A stretch of 64,000 nt of DNA from Corynebacterium glaucum (GCF_030408855.1 NZ_CP047358.1:62001-126000), one strand, 5' to 3'. Shown: positions 1-10,034, counted from the first letter of the stretch. A program made the numbers and translations. Notes: a model not told the origin generated them from the sequence alone.

Positions 1-2
1 AC

Positions 3-1457
3 GACTCCACCGACGCGTGCGATGACGAAGATGATTTTGACGATGTCGACCGCCTGACCGCTGCAATCCTGCGCGACCAGATGACGTTTGAGCTGGACCT
101 GCACCACCGCGGCGAATACCTGCGCCGACTGAACATTATTGATTCCCCAGTGCAGACCATCCGCGACTCGTTCGCGCTGATGCCGAAGGTCACCCCGGAA
201 GACTTCGACAACATTGCCTCGCGCATGTCCAAGGTGCGCACGGCGCTGCGCGGCTACGCGGAATCGCTCGCCGAGGCTGCGCAGACCGGCGATGTCGCTT
301 CGCACCGTCAGATCGACGGCGTGATTAGCCAGTGCGAGGCGCTTGCGGACGACGGCTCCCTGCTCGAGCGCCAGGGCCTGCCGCCTGAATCGGCCGTGGT
401 GGAGGAAGCGAAGCAAGCGTTCTCAGAGTTCGCCGACTGGCTCTCCACAGAGCTCTCCCCACAGGCCACCCATGAAGATGGCGTGGGGCGCGACCGCTAC
501 GAGATGTTCTCCGAGTTTTTCCTGGGCCGCAGCATCGACCTCGACGAGGCGTACAACTGGGCCAAGGACGAACTGGCAAAAACCGTCGACGAGCAGGTGC
601 AGCTCGCCCACAAACTCTACGGCTCGGACACCAACGTGCTGGGCGCGTACCGCCAGCTCAACGAAGATCCGCGCTACCAAGTCCACGGCACCGACGCGCT
701 GATGGAGTGGATGCGCAGCGTCAATGACGATGTGCGCAGCGAACTCAACGGCAAGGACCTCACCGTCCCTGAGGATCTGCCCCCCGTCGAGTGCGCCATC
801 GACGGTGCCGGCTCCGGCGGGATCTTCTACACCCCGCCGTCAGACGACCTGTTGCGCCCAGGCACCATGTGGTGGTCCGTGCCGGAGGGCCAGGAGGTCT
901 TCCACACCTGGCAGGAGCTGACCACGGTCTTCCACGAGGGCATGCCGGGCCATCACCTGCAGATCGCTACGACGCTGCTGCAGCGCCGCGACCTGAATCT
1001 GTGGCGCCGCTCGCTGTACTGGAACTCCGGCCACGGCGAGGGTTGGGCACTCTACGCCGAGCACCTCATGGCCGACCACGGCTATTTCGACGATCCGGGC
1101 TACCGCATGGGCTTGCTGGATTCTCGCAGGTTGCGGCTCGCACGAGTGCTTGTCGACGTCGGCGTGCACCTGAAGAAAGCCACCCCGGATGGCATCGGAA
1201 CGTGGGATGCGCAGTACGCCAAGGCCTTCCTGCGCGATAACTGCGCCATGATGGAGGCGAACCTGTCCTTCGAGTTGGACCGCTACATGGGCTGGCCGGG
1301 ACAGGCGCCGTCGTACGCGATCGGTTACCGCGACTGGCTCACCCTGCGCGACAAAGCGCTCGCCGAGGGTATGGATCTGCGCCGCTTCCACGACAAGGCG
1401 CTCCGCCTCGGCTCGATGCCGATGGACATGCTGGCCAACGAGGTGCTCAACCACTAA
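3..1457 (+). CDS. DUF885 family protein, putative zinc peptidase (5' end outside window)
   Basis: The reading frame is open from base 3 with no start needed, and acidic residues precede the ATG at 81, so the gene begins upstream of the window. The visible 485 codons carry the DUF885 signature HEGMPGHH around nt 930-955, a metal-binding HExxxxH-like motif, followed by a conserved GEGWALYAE stretch near nt 1035-1062. Members of this family are cytoplasmic or secreted metallopeptidase-like proteins of mostly unknown substrate; the peptidase role is inference from the motif. The C-terminus is complete and ends 23 bp before the convergent AbrB-family gene. An 11-bp genome motif (GCTTNNCGACG) lies at 1148-1158. 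Confidence 0.85.
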   Translation, partial: DSTDACDDEDDFDDVDRLTAAILRDQMTFELDLHHRGEYLRRLNIIDSPVQTIRDSFALMPKVTPEDFDNIASRMSKVRTALRGYAESLAEAAQTGDVASHRQIDGVISQCEALADDGSLLERQGLPPESAVVEEAKQAFSEFADWLSTELSPQATHEDGVGRDRYEMFSEFFLGRSIDLDEAYNWAKDELAKTVDEQVQLAHKLYGSDTNVLGAYRQLNEDPRYQVHGTDALMEWMRSVNDDVRSELNGKDLTVPEDLPPVECAIDGAGSGGIFYTPPSDDLLRPGTMWWSVPEGQEVFHTWQELTTVFHEGMPGHHLQIATTLLQRRDLNLWRRSLYWNSGHGEGWALYAEHLMADHGYFDDPGYRMGLLDSRRLRLARVLVDVGVHLKKATPDGIGTWDAQYAKAFLRDNCAMMEANLSFELDRYMGWPGQAPSYAIGYRDWLTLRDKALAEGMDLRRFHDKALRLGSMPMDMLANEVLNH

Positions 1458-1480
1458 GCGCCCCAGCCTTTGGCTGTCGC

Positions 1481-2500
1481 CTAACGCCCGCGCCGCATCC
1501 GCTTCAGAATCCCCGGCAGGTATGCGGCGAAGATGAGCACGCAGATCAGCCGGACGAGCTGCATCGCGATCACGGCCGGGCCCGCGCCACCCTCTGTGGA
1601 GAGCACCAGCACCGTCTCAAGCGCGCCGGGGCTGGTGGCGAGGTATCCCTCGTAGAACGTGATGCCCATCCACTTCGACATCACCCAGCCCAGACCCGCG
1701 CACGCCGCCATCAGAGCTGCGATGTAGGCAAGGGTGGCCGGCAGGAGCCGACTGAATTGCTTGAGTGCAGGCACCGACAGCGCGCCGCCGCACATCCAGC
1801 CGAGTACCACAAACGCCACCACGCTCAGCGGTCGTGGGGAGACAATCGGAATGTTCAGCACACTGCCTACCGCGACCGTCGTCAGCATCGGGCCGAACAC
1901 TGACGCATTCGGCAGGTGCAGTAGCTTGCCCAGCGGCACGCCAACGACGATGAGCGCGGGAACCAGCAGCCACATCCACCAGTCGGCTTGTACAGCCTGG
2001 ATCGGCCCGGCTGCCGGCGCGTCGAGCACGGCGGAAACCAATGGCAACGTAATGGAGACGATGAGCAAGCGCAGGTACTGGCTCAGGGCGACGTAGCGCA
2101 TGTCCGCGCCCACTTCGTCGGCAATGGCCGGCATGACTGACGCCCCACCGGGCAGCAGCGACAAGATCCCGGTTTCGCGCGAGACCCCGTGATTGGCCAG
2201 CACCATCCCGCCCCCGAACGCCATCGCCAGCGCCGCCGCCGCTGCCACCAGTGCCGGAATGAGGAACGGGAGAATTTGCCCAAGCGGCACGCCGAGCAGC
2301 GGCAACGCGGCCAAAACACCGATCGCACCGCGGGCGAAGTTGAACAGGTGCTTGTTTAGCGGCAGATCACGGCCGCTTGCCAACGCCACCGCACCCGAGC
2401 CGATAATGCCGCCCAGAATCCACGCCGCCGGCACGTGCAGCCAGGAAAATAAGGCACCGAGGATCACTGACGTAGGTGCAGCGATGAGCCATCGGTTCAT
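1481..2500 (-). CDS. AbrB family membrane protein (putative transporter)
   Basis: A 339-residue protein made almost entirely of hydrophobic segments, about ten predicted membrane spans in two similar halves. This is the layout of the AbrB/PF05145 family, often mislabelled a regulator or ammonia monooxygenase. The N-terminal MNRWLIAAPTSVILGAL and the LPGGASVMPAIADEVGADMR stretch between the halves are family-like. The substrate is unknown. The ATG at 2500 lies 25 bp from the start of the divergent TSUP transporter gene, so the two share one short promoter region. Confidence 0.8.
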   Translation of the reverse strand: MNRWLIAAPTSVILGALFSWLHVPAAWILGGIIGSGAVALASGRDLPLNKHLFNFARGAIGVLAALPLLGVPLGQILPFLIPALVAAAAALAMAFGGGMVLANHGVSRETGILSLLPGGASVMPAIADEVGADMRYVALSQYLRLLIVSITLPLVSAVLDAPAAGPIQAVQADWWMWLLVPALIVVGVPLGKLLHLPNASVFGPMLTTVAVGSVLNIPIVSPRPLSVVAFVVLGWMCGGALSVPALKQFSRLLPATLAYIAALMAACAGLGWVMSKWMGITFYEGYLATSPGALETVLVLSTEGGAGPAVIAMQLVRLICVLIFAAYLPGILKRMRRGR

Positions 2501-2525
2501 GGGCTGTCATAGTAGTCTTTCTGAA

Positions 2526-3284
2526 ATGGACCTCGCTACGCTGCTTATCGCCATCGTCGCAGCGGCGTTCGCGGGGTGGATCGACGCGGTGATCGGTGGC
2601 GGGGGTCTCGTGCTCATCCCGGTGCTGATGAGCACCACTGGCATGCCGGCTGCCGCCGTGCTGGCGACGAACAAAGTCGCCGCGGTCACCGGCACCGCGT
2701 CTGCGGCAATCACACTCGCGCGCCGCGTCGGCATTCCACGCGCGACCTGGGCGTTCGCGGTCGCCGCATTTGCAGCCTCCGCTGGCGGCGCCACCGCAGT
2801 GGCCTTGATTTCGGACGACATCGTCCGCCCCGCCATCATCGTCCTGCTCTTAGCCGTCGGCGCGTTCGTCGCGCTGCGCCCCCAATTCGGCGCCGGCGAA
2901 CGCACCCGCACCGTCACACCCGCGCGCACGATCCTCGCCCTCGCGGCCGCCGCCGCCATCGGGTTTTACGACGGCATCTTCGGCCCCGGCACCGGCATGT
3001 TCCTCATCATGGCGTTCACGGCCATCTTCACCCAGAGCTTCCTCGAGTCCTCCGCGATGGCGAAAGTGGTCAACACCGCCACCAACCTCGGCGCGCTCAC
3101 CGTGTTCATCATCGGCGGCTACGTCCACTGGCCCCTCGCGCTCACGCTCGCCGTCGCCAATGTCGCCGGCGCGCAGCTCGGCGCCCGCACGGTGCTCAAG
3201 GGTGGCTCTCAGCTGGTCCGGTATGCGCTGCTCGGCCTCGTCGTCGTGCTCTGCACCAAGTTGCTTATCGACGAGTTCTTCTAA
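2526..3284 (+). CDS. TSUP family transporter (sulfite exporter TauE/SafE-like)
   Basis: A 252-residue membrane protein with two glycine-rich repeats typical of the TauE/SafE family: an early GWIDAVIGGGGLVLIPVL and a second GFYDGIFGPGTGMFL. About eight membrane segments are visible. The family moves organosulfur compounds, sulfite or sulfoacetate across the cytoplasmic membrane; the substrate here is unknown. The ATG at 2526 is chosen because the upstream in-frame residues are polar, overlap the divergent AbrB gene and do not belong to the family. The last codons contain a copy of the 11-bp genome motif (3263-3273). Confidence 0.85.
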   Translation: MDLATLLIAIVAAAFAGWIDAVIGGGGLVLIPVLMSTTGMPAAAVLATNKVAAVTGTASAAITLARRVGIPRATWAFAVAAFAASAGGATAVALISDDIVRPAIIVLLLAVGAFVALRPQFGAGERTRTVTPARTILALAAAAAIGFYDGIFGPGTGMFLIMAFTAIFTQSFLESSAMAKVVNTATNLGALTVFIIGGYVHWPLALTLAVANVAGAQLGARTVLKGGSQLVRYALLGLVVVLCTKLLIDEFF

Positions 3285-3289
3285 CCCGC

Positions 3290-4747
3290 CTACCCCAGCA
3301 CCAGCGTCCCGTTAAGCAGACCGACCAACGCGATCACGGCACCCACAACCACGAGCGCGACGACGAACCACTCGAAGGTGTTGAACAGCCGCTCGCCGCG
3401 AGCGCGCTTCGTCCACACGTACGGAACCAATCCCGGCAGCACCGCCAGCGCGCCGAAGAGCACAAACACCGGATCGGCAGCGTAGATCAGCCACAGCGAG
3501 TAGATAAAGGCGACCACGCCAACAACTAAGTGGCGGCGATTCTCGCTAGTCCCGGGGCGCACCTCGCCCTTCGTCGGATCGTCCTCCGGTCGCAGGCACA
3601 AGATGACCAAATAGAGCGCCGAGAAAATGTATGGCAACAGGTACATGATGGTGGCCAGCTGCACCATCGCGTTGTAGGAGGTCTCAGACGCGAAAAAGAC
3701 GATCACGAAGAACTGGATGACCACGGTGGACACTAGCTGTGCGGCGAACGGCGCACCGGCGCGGTTCACACGTCCCAGCACCGCCGGCAGCAGGCCGTCG
3801 CGGGCCATGAGCACGATCGGCTCGGCGCAGAGCATCTGCCAGGACACGTACGCGCCAAGCACCGAAAGGCACACGCCGATGGAGATGAACACGCCGCCCC
3901 ACGGCCCGACCACGGCCTCGAGCACTGCGCCCATGGAGTTATCCGGCAACGCCGCGAGCTCTTCCTGGGTGAGCACGCCGAAGGACAGCGTCGACACCGC
4001 GACCAGCATTGCCAGCACCGAGAGGAAGCCGATGATGGTGGCACGCCCAACGTCGGTACGCTTGCGCGCCTGCTTCGAGTACACGGAGGCGCCCTCGATA
4101 CCGATGAACACCCACACCGTGTACAGCATGATGCCCTGCAGCTGTTTGGAGAACGAGGACCCGGTCGACTCCCCCCAGAAATCCAGGGTGAACCTGTCCC
4201 ACGAGAACCCGAGGAACGCCACCAGCACGATGAAGGAAAGGATCGGCAGGATCTTCGCCACCGTGACCACGAGGTTCATCACCGCGGCCTGTTTCACGCC
4301 GCGCGTTAGCGCCGCGAAGATCAGCCACGTCAGCGCCGACACCGCCACCGCCAGCACCCACTGATTTTTGAACACCGGGAAGTAGTAGCCCAGCGCGCCA
4401 AAGAACAACGTGGCGTAGCCCACCTGCGCCATCACCGAGCCGAGCCAGTAGCCCAGCCCCGAGGTGAACCCGATGAAATCGCCCAGCCCAGCGCGCACGT
4501 AGGAGTACACGCCAGAATCCAAGTGCGGCTTGCGCTGCGCCAGGATCTGGAACACGAACGCGATGGAGAGCATGCCCACACCTGCGATGAGCCATCCGGT
4601 GAGCATCGCGCCGGGCCCGGCCACCGAGCCGATGTTTTGCGGCAGCGCGAAGATGCCGGAGCCGACGGTGGAGCCGATGATGAGGGACACCAGCGTCCAC
4701 ATCGTCACGGTGTGCGTCTTCTGCGCAGTCGAAAGAGCAGTGGTCAT
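3290..4747 (-). CDS. APC superfamily basic amino acid / polyamine antiporter-like permease
   Basis: A 485-residue protein with about 12 membrane helices. Its opening segment (WTLVSLIIGSTVGSGIFALP) has the GSGIF substrate-binding signature of the amino acid-polyamine-organocation superfamily. Overall it resembles arginine/ornithine and lysine exchangers (APA subfamily, ArcD/LysI-like). It probably exchanges basic amino acids or polyamines, which is inference from family resemblance. It is convergent with the TSUP gene, with only 5 bp between the stop codons, and there is no linked arginine-deiminase gene. Confidence 0.8.
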   Translation of the reverse strand: MTTALSTAQKTHTVTMWTLVSLIIGSTVGSGIFALPQNIGSVAGPGAMLTGWLIAGVGMLSIAFVFQILAQRKPHLDSGVYSYVRAGLGDFIGFTSGLGYWLGSVMAQVGYATLFFGALGYYFPVFKNQWVLAVAVSALTWLIFAALTRGVKQAAVMNLVVTVAKILPILSFIVLVAFLGFSWDRFTLDFWGESTGSSFSKQLQGIMLYTVWVFIGIEGASVYSKQARKRTDVGRATIIGFLSVLAMLVAVSTLSFGVLTQEELAALPDNSMGAVLEAVVGPWGGVFISIGVCLSVLGAYVSWQMLCAEPIVLMARDGLLPAVLGRVNRAGAPFAAQLVSTVVIQFFVIVFFASETSYNAMVQLATIMYLLPYIFSALYLVILCLRPEDDPTKGEVRPGTSENRRHLVVGVVAFIYSLWLIYAADPVFVLFGALAVLPGLVPYVWTKRARGERLFNTFEWFVVALVVVGAVIALVGLLNGTLVLG

Positions 4748-4795
4748 GATGGGTTACATTACTTGGTGCAGGCCCACCTTTCCTAAAATGGCCAA

Positions 4796-7114
4796 CTATT
4801 TTCCCATGCGAGCCTTGGTCTTCGCCGTCGCAGTCGCGCTCCACGGGTCTAAAGGCCACGGATGCTTCGGGTAGCGCCCGCGCATTTCCTTGCGCACCTG
4901 GGCGTACGGGCCGTTCCAGAAACTCTCCAGGTCATCGGTCACGGCCAGCTCGCGCCCGGCAGGCGACAGCAGGTGGAACTGCACCCGCACCCCGGCCACC
5001 ACCGGCGAGTGCGCCAGCCCGAAGCATTCTTGCAGCTTGACACGCACCACCGGCCGCCCGCTTGCATAATCCACCCGCGGGTGCGAGCCGCTGGGCACCT
5101 CCAGTCGCTGCGGCGCGAGCTCATCAAGTTTCGCAGCCTCGGGCCAAGGAAGGTTGCGAAGCATTGCGGTTTTCATGTCCACATTGCTTATCGACGCCCC
5201 CTTGGCAACCTCCCCGATCTCCACACCGTAATCACCCTGGGTCACGTCCGGCCATGGGTCGCCGAGAGTGGCGTGGAGGAAGTCGAGGCGGTGCTTGAGC
5301 TGCTGCGCGGCGTCATCAAGTGTGAAGTGCTCGAAGCTGAGATCGGTGAGGGCTTCCATGGCCTGGTCGGCGGTGAGCTGCACGGGTGTGGAGGACAGTT
5401 CAATCGCGCCCACCGCTTTGACCTTGCGCCCTTGGACTCGGCCGTCGACGAGGGTGGCGCGGTACTCCTCGGTGACGCGGTCCTCGGGCAGCGTGGTCGC
5501 CGCGGCGGTGCGGATGATGGCGCCGGAGCTTGAGCCGGAGCTTGAACCGGTGTTGGTGCGCTGGATCTCGGCCGCGGCGAGCCACTCCGGGCTGCCCATG
5601 GTTCCGGCCAGCTCTGCGCCGAGGCGGGCGCGGGTGCCGCTGGCTAGCAGGTAGTCTTCGCCGGTGCGTTTGGCCACCCACTGCGGAAACGCCGCCCCGA
5701 CCACATCGCCTGCCGGCACCGGCGGGCCAGCGGGTGCGAGCTTGGCCAGGCGCTCCACCTGACGCTTCGGGGGTTGCGCGCGGGTAAGGTCGCCGCTGAT
5801 GCCTTCGGCGATGGCCGCGACCGTCGGCGCGGCGCCGGCACCGAGGCTGAGGAGCGCCGCGCCGAGGCGTGGGTCGAGGGGGAGGCGGGCGAGCTGGCGG
5901 CCGAAGTCGGTGATCGTCGCGGTGTCGCCGGTGCCGGTGCCTTCTATTGCGCCGAGTAGTTCGAGCAGATTTTCCGCCTCGCGGAATGCGGCGGCCGGCG
6001 GAGCGGTGAGCAGCGGCAGGTCGGGCGAGCCCCAGGCGTGCATCGCTAGAGCGGCACCGGTGAGGTCGGAGGTGGCGATTTCGGGGGCGGCATCTTCGCG
6101 GAAGTGCTGGTAGTCCGGCTCGGTGAATGCGCGGATGACCGCGCCCGGCCCGAGGCGCGCGGCACGGCCGGCGCGCTGGTTCGCGCTCGCCTTGGATTCG
6201 GAGACGGTGACCAGACCGGTCATGCCCCGGGCGTCGCGGCGCGGCTCGCGCGACAGGCCAGCGTCGACCACGCAGCGCACACCCGGCACCGTGATGGAGG
6301 ACTCCGCCACCGCAGTGGCCACGACCACCGAGGCATCGCCGTTTAGCGCCTCGTCTTGTTCCGCGCTGCTCAACCGCCCGTGCAAACGGGTGGCCTCGCG
6401 GCCGTTCGCGCGCAGGAACTCGACCACCATGTCGACCTCGCGCGCGCCGGGCACAAACACGAGCGTGCGGCCATCGTCCTGAAGAGCTTCCGATGCCAGC
6501 CCGGCGACATGGCGATAGAACTCGCGCGTGCCCTCGAGACGGCCCGAGTGCGGGGCGTACTGCACCTCAAGGGGATGCGTCTCGGCGCGGGTGGAAAGGA
6601 TCTGCGCGCCCATGTGCTCGGCAAAGGCAGCCGCGTCCAGTGTCGCGGACATCGCGGCGAGGTAGAAATCGTCGCGCAGGATCGCCACCTCCATGCACAT
6701 GGCCAGCACCAGATCGGTGTCGAGTTGGCGTTCATGCACCTCATCGATGATGACGGCGTTGATGCCCTCCAGCCCGGGGTCGCGAAGCAGGCGGTTGAGC
6801 AGCACGCCGGGGGTGACAAACTCGACCAGCTCACCGCGCTCATGCTCACCGCGGATGGCGTAGCCGACTGCTGCGGGAGGTAACGAGGCGTCGTCAAGCG
6901 AAAGCTTTTGCAACCTGCGAGCCGCTGCGCGAACTGCAACCCTGCGCGGTGCGGTGACCAGTGTTTTTCCGACCTTGTTGGCAACGGCCGGGGGAACGAG
7001 GGTGGTTTTGCCGGTGCCGGGTGGGGCCTCGACGACCAGGGGGCCGGTGTCTGGCAGCTCGCCGATGACCGACGCGACCGGCAAACCGGCCCCGATTCGT
7101 TCCAGGTTAAACAT
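4796..7114 (-). CDS. hrpB: ATP-dependent helicase HrpB
   Basis: A DEAH/RHA-family RNA helicase of 772 residues from the ATG at 7114. Visible motifs are Walker A PPGTGKTT (residues about 34-41), the DEVH box with ERQ, SATLD (motif III), and the C-terminal HrpB domain ending in the conserved RYPKHPWPLDP. Role: NTP-driven RNA or RNP remodelling, with a poorly defined biological target. The longer upstream reading frame is rejected because it runs through the divergent thpR gene. A serine/glycine insertion (GSSSGSSSG, nt 5524-5550) is encoded by a short tandem DNA repeat. Two copies of the genome motif lie inside the gene (5186, 6889). Confidence 0.93.
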   Translation of the reverse strand: MFNLERIGAGLPVASVIGELPDTGPLVVEAPPGTGKTTLVPPAVANKVGKTLVTAPRRVAVRAAARRLQKLSLDDASLPPAAVGYAIRGEHERGELVEFVTPGVLLNRLLRDPGLEGINAVIIDEVHERQLDTDLVLAMCMEVAILRDDFYLAAMSATLDAAAFAEHMGAQILSTRAETHPLEVQYAPHSGRLEGTREFYRHVAGLASEALQDDGRTLVFVPGAREVDMVVEFLRANGREATRLHGRLSSAEQDEALNGDASVVVATAVAESSITVPGVRCVVDAGLSREPRRDARGMTGLVTVSESKASANQRAGRAARLGPGAVIRAFTEPDYQHFREDAAPEIATSDLTGAALAMHAWGSPDLPLLTAPPAAAFREAENLLELLGAIEGTGTGDTATITDFGRQLARLPLDPRLGAALLSLGAGAAPTVAAIAEGISGDLTRAQPPKRQVERLAKLAPAGPPVPAGDVVGAAFPQWVAKRTGEDYLLASGTRARLGAELAGTMGSPEWLAAAEIQRTNTGSSSGSSSGAIIRTAAATTLPEDRVTEEYRATLVDGRVQGRKVKAVGAIELSSTPVQLTADQAMEALTDLSFEHFTLDDAAQQLKHRLDFLHATLGDPWPDVTQGDYGVEIGEVAKGASISNVDMKTAMLRNLPWPEAAKLDELAPQRLEVPSGSHPRVDYASGRPVVRVKLQECFGLAHSPVVAGVRVQFHLLSPAGRELAVTDDLESFWNGPYAQVRKEMRGRYPKHPWPLDPWSATATAKTKARMGK

Positions 7115-7133
7115 GGGCTCCCAGGGTACCTTT

Positions 7134-7706
7134 ATGGGCATGAGACGCCTGTTCGCTGCAATCGTCCCACCCGCCGAAGTACGCGAGCACCTGGTCACAG
7201 CGTTGCGACCGATCCGCGAGAGCTTCGGCACCGAGTCCCGCTGGACGGACCCGGATAACTGGCACATCACGCTCGCGTTCTACGGATCGCAGCCGAACGA
7301 CGCGGCGTTGGTCACGGACACGCTCGCCGCAGCGACGGCCTGGGCCCCGGCGCTTGACCTGCAACTTCGCGGAGCCGGGTGCTTCGACCGGCGGACGCTC
7401 TGGATCGGCGTTGGCGGCGACAAGGTGGGGCTTCGCGAGCTGATGGCAGACTCCATGATCGAACCAGATCAGCGAGGCCGCCAAAGGGCCCACCTCACCG
7501 TCGCGCGTACCGGAACCCGGACGCGCGATTTTTGGCTTCTCGACGACCACGCGCATGCGCTCAGCGTGTACTCCGGGCCGAAATTCATCGCCGACGAGGT
7601 GCACCTGATGGAGTCGCACCTGGGCAAAGGCCGCTCCGGCGGGCCGAAGTACGAGGTCGTGGACACGTTCTACCTGCGCGGCCCGGCGCGCCGGCAGGCG
7701 AGCTAG
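7134..7706 (+). CDS. thpR: RNA 2',3'-cyclic phosphodiesterase ThpR (LigT/2'-5' RNA ligase family)
   Basis: A 190-residue two-histidine phosphoesterase. The two catalytic HxT motifs are present as HITLAFYG near residue 43 and HLTVART near residue 121, with normal spacing. The family hydrolyses 2',3'-cyclic phosphates on RNA and can reverse 2'-5' ligation. The start is the ATG at 7134, with another in-frame ATG two codons later. It diverges from hrpB, with 19 bp between the two starts, so both RNA-processing genes likely share a promoter region. A genome-motif copy lies at 7535-7545. Confidence 0.9.
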   Translation: MGMRRLFAAIVPPAEVREHLVTALRPIRESFGTESRWTDPDNWHITLAFYGSQPNDAALVTDTLAAATAWAPALDLQLRGAGCFDRRTLWIGVGGDKVGLRELMADSMIEPDQRGRQRAHLTVARTGTRTRDFWLLDDHAHALSVYSGPKFIADEVHLMESHLGKGRSGGPKYEVVDTFYLRGPARRQAS

Positions 7707-7799
7707 GGCTTGGTTGTGCTCCCGTACCTCGCGTTGTGAGTTAGACTTTCTAGAAGTCAAGACCATTGGCACATTCTTTGTGGAGTTGACGGAGGCGCG

Positions 7800-8396
7800 T
7801 TGTACGACGTCATAAAGCAGGCCTATGCAAAGCGCGCTCCCGAATACGTTGAGGCCTTGGGCTCAATTCAGGATATGAGTCCTCAAGACATAGTACTCAT
7901 TTCTGAGTGGGGAAGAATGGTTAGTGGTCCGGTGCTGGATGCGGGGTCGGGGCCCGGACACTGGACAGACCTATTGCGCACTTTGGACTGTGAAGTAGTC
8001 GGGCTTGATATGGTCTCAGAGTTCATTGGAATTGCGCAGAATCGATTTCCCTCCACCAACTTCGTCTTGGGCGAGTTGTCGGAGATACCGTTTAAGTCAT
8101 CCAGTCTCGGGGGGATACTTGCTTGGTACTCGTTGATTCATTTGCGGCCAGATGACTGGGCCTTGGTTTTGAGTGAATTCTCTAGGACTCTTAAGCCGGA
8201 TGGATCTTTGCTTCTCGGAGCGTTTTTAGGTGAGCAAGGTGCTCCATTCGAGCATGCAATTACTACGGCTTACTACTGGTCAGAGATAGAGCTACTCAAG
8301 CAGTTGGAGTCGGCTGGCTTTAAGGCGATTTCTGTCCATTCTCGACACACGGATGGCATTAGGCCGCACCTAGACGTTCTTGCACAGCGTTGCTAG
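7800..8396 (+). CDS. class I SAM-dependent methyltransferase
   Basis: A 198-residue protein with the Rossmann SAM-binding motif I DAGSGPGHW (near residue 47), motif II acidic residue in VVGLD, and motif IV/post-I context around LAWYSLIHL, as in small UbiE/BioC-like methyltransferases. The TTG start is preceded by a good ribosome-binding site (ggagg, about 6 bp upstream). Codon choice and GC are clearly lower than in thpR, and the gene sits at the edge of the insertion-sequence island, so recent acquisition is likely. The substrate is unknown. Confidence 0.8.
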   Translation: MYDVIKQAYAKRAPEYVEALGSIQDMSPQDIVLISEWGRMVSGPVLDAGSGPGHWTDLLRTLDCEVVGLDMVSEFIGIAQNRFPSTNFVLGELSEIPFKSSSLGGILAWYSLIHLRPDDWALVLSEFSRTLKPDGSLLLGAFLGEQGAPFEHAITTAYYWSEIELLKQLESAGFKAISVHSRHTDGIRPHLDVLAQRC

Positions 8397-8406
8397 ATGG
8401 AAACAC

Positions 8407-8598
8407 GGGTTAAGTAGCAAAATGTGTGTCTGAGTTTCGGCGTTCTTGCTGATCAGTCTAGGTAAATCGGACGGATATAAGCAGCAAGACCTTATATCCG
8501 CCCGATTTGTGTTCAATCCACCGGAATGGCACTCGCATGTGCTAATCGGGGGTTGGTGTGCTTTCCGGGTGAGTAAAAACAGACCACGATGCCCAGTA
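8407..8598 (+). mobile_element. 5' remnant of an IS1249-like element
   Basis: At 8407 there is a terminal sequence beginning gggttaagtagcaaaatgtg that matches, in inverted orientation, the end at 13417-13436 and resembles the ends of the intact element at 13462-14846. At 8571 a GTG opens a frame reading SKNRPRCPV, the N-terminus of an IS1249-type transposase (the intact copy reads PKNRPRCHC). It stops after about ten codons where an IS256-family element has inserted. Confidence 0.65.
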
Positions 8599-8600
8599 GA

Positions 8601-10034
8601 GGGTGTCAGGAAGTTTGTGTGTGAGGCTCTGATCTAGAAGGAGTTTCACCGATAATGACTACGGTGTCACCGAAGAAAAACCATGACCCGGCGAGGGTCA
8701 ACGAGATCAGCGAGAAGCTGATGGAAAATCCTGAGCTCGCCAGCCTGATCAGCGAGCTGTCGACCACTGCTGATGATGCCAGCGAGCTGGTCAAAGGCTT
8801 GTTGCAGGCATCGATCAACGCTGGTCTTAAGGCAGAGATGGATGCGCATTTGGGCTATAGCCATTCCGACCGCAAGGCCAAAGCCCAGGTGGAAACCGCG
8901 CAGGAGAGCAATCACCGCAACGGGTCGTACACCAAGACCGTCAATTCTGGCTACGGCGCGGTGGAAGTGACCGTGCCCAGGGATCGTGCCGGCACGTTTA
9001 CTCCCCGGATGGTGCCCAAGGGCGCACGCCGGCTCACAGAACTCGACGACATGATCGTCTCGCTCTACGCCGGCGGGATGACAGTGCGCGATATCCAGCA
9101 TCACCTCGCGACCACCCTTGGGGTGGATATGAGCCCGGATACGATCAGCACCATTACCGATGCGGTGTTAGACGAGGTCATGATCTGACAAAACCGCCAG
9201 CTCGACGAGTTTTACCCGGTGATCTTCCTCGACGCGCTACGCGTGAAAATCCGTGACGGCCACCGCGTGGTCAACAAAGCCTGCTATATGGCGGTTGGTG
9301 TCGACATGGACGGCATCAAGCACATCCTGGGATTGTGGATCGCCGACAATGAAGGCGCTGCATTCTGGGCATCGGTGTGCGCGGATCTGGCCAACCGCGG
9401 TGTCCAGGACGTGTTCATTGTGTGCTGCGACGGGCTCAAAGGCTTGCCGGAAGCCGTGGAGGCAACCTGGCCGAATTCCATGGTGCAGACCTGCATTGTG
9501 CACCTGATTCGGGCTGCGAACCGGTGGGTGTCGTATCAGGACCGCAAAGGTGTCTCCCGGGCGCTGCGTGAGGTCTACACGGCCGCAAACGAGGACACCG
9601 CCCGTGCCGCCTTGGATGCGTTCGAAGCCAGTGAACTGGGCCGGAAATACCCGCAGTCGGTCAAAGTCTGGCGCGACGCTTGGGAGCGGTTCGTGCCGTT
9701 TCTGCAGTTTCCGCCGGCGGCACGCCGGGTGCTCTACACCACCAATTCAATCGAGTCGCTGAATGCTGAACTGCGTAAAGCTACCCGCAACAGGGGCCAA
9801 TTCCCGAACGATACCGCGGCGCAGAAAACGCTGTGGCTGATGATCTGCAACATCGAACAAGCGTGCCGCCCAGCGGGCGAAGAAAGCAAAGCGCGACATT
9901 GAATGCAACGGCTATATTGAAGGAGCGAAAGCCACCGGGTGGAAACAAGCCATCAACCAACTAGCCGTGGCTTACCCCGACCGATTCGCGGACTACTTGT
10001 AAACCACCCCCCGCACACAAACAATCGGACACCC
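8601..10034 (+). mobile_element. IS256-family insertion sequence, copy A (nearly full length)
   Basis: Left end gggtgtcaggaagtttgtgtg at 8601 and an imperfect inverted right end (cacacaaacaatcggacaccc) ending at 10034 bracket a Mutator-type transposase. The flanks tgcccagta (8590-8598) and tgcccggta (10037-10045) match at 8 of 9 bases if the ends are set two bases further out, which could be a decayed target duplication. The element interrupts the IS1249-like transposase start. Confidence 0.8.
8655..10002 (+). pseudogene. IS256-family transposase, broken by a TGA and a frameshift (copy A)
   Basis: The N-terminal part (8655-9188) and the catalytic part (9219-9902) are in the same frame, separated by an in-frame TGA at 9186-9188 where relatives usually have Trp (context VMI-stop-QNRQLDEFYP). 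The DDE core is recognisable in VIFLDALRVKIRDG and in the CCDGLKG region. A second lesion near 9860 shifts the frame; the expected tail (ending AYPDRFADYL) continues in another frame to a TAA at 10000-10002. An ATG at 8655 with an aaggag ribosome-binding site is present. Probably non-functional unless stop readthrough and frameshifting both occur. Confidence 0.85.
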
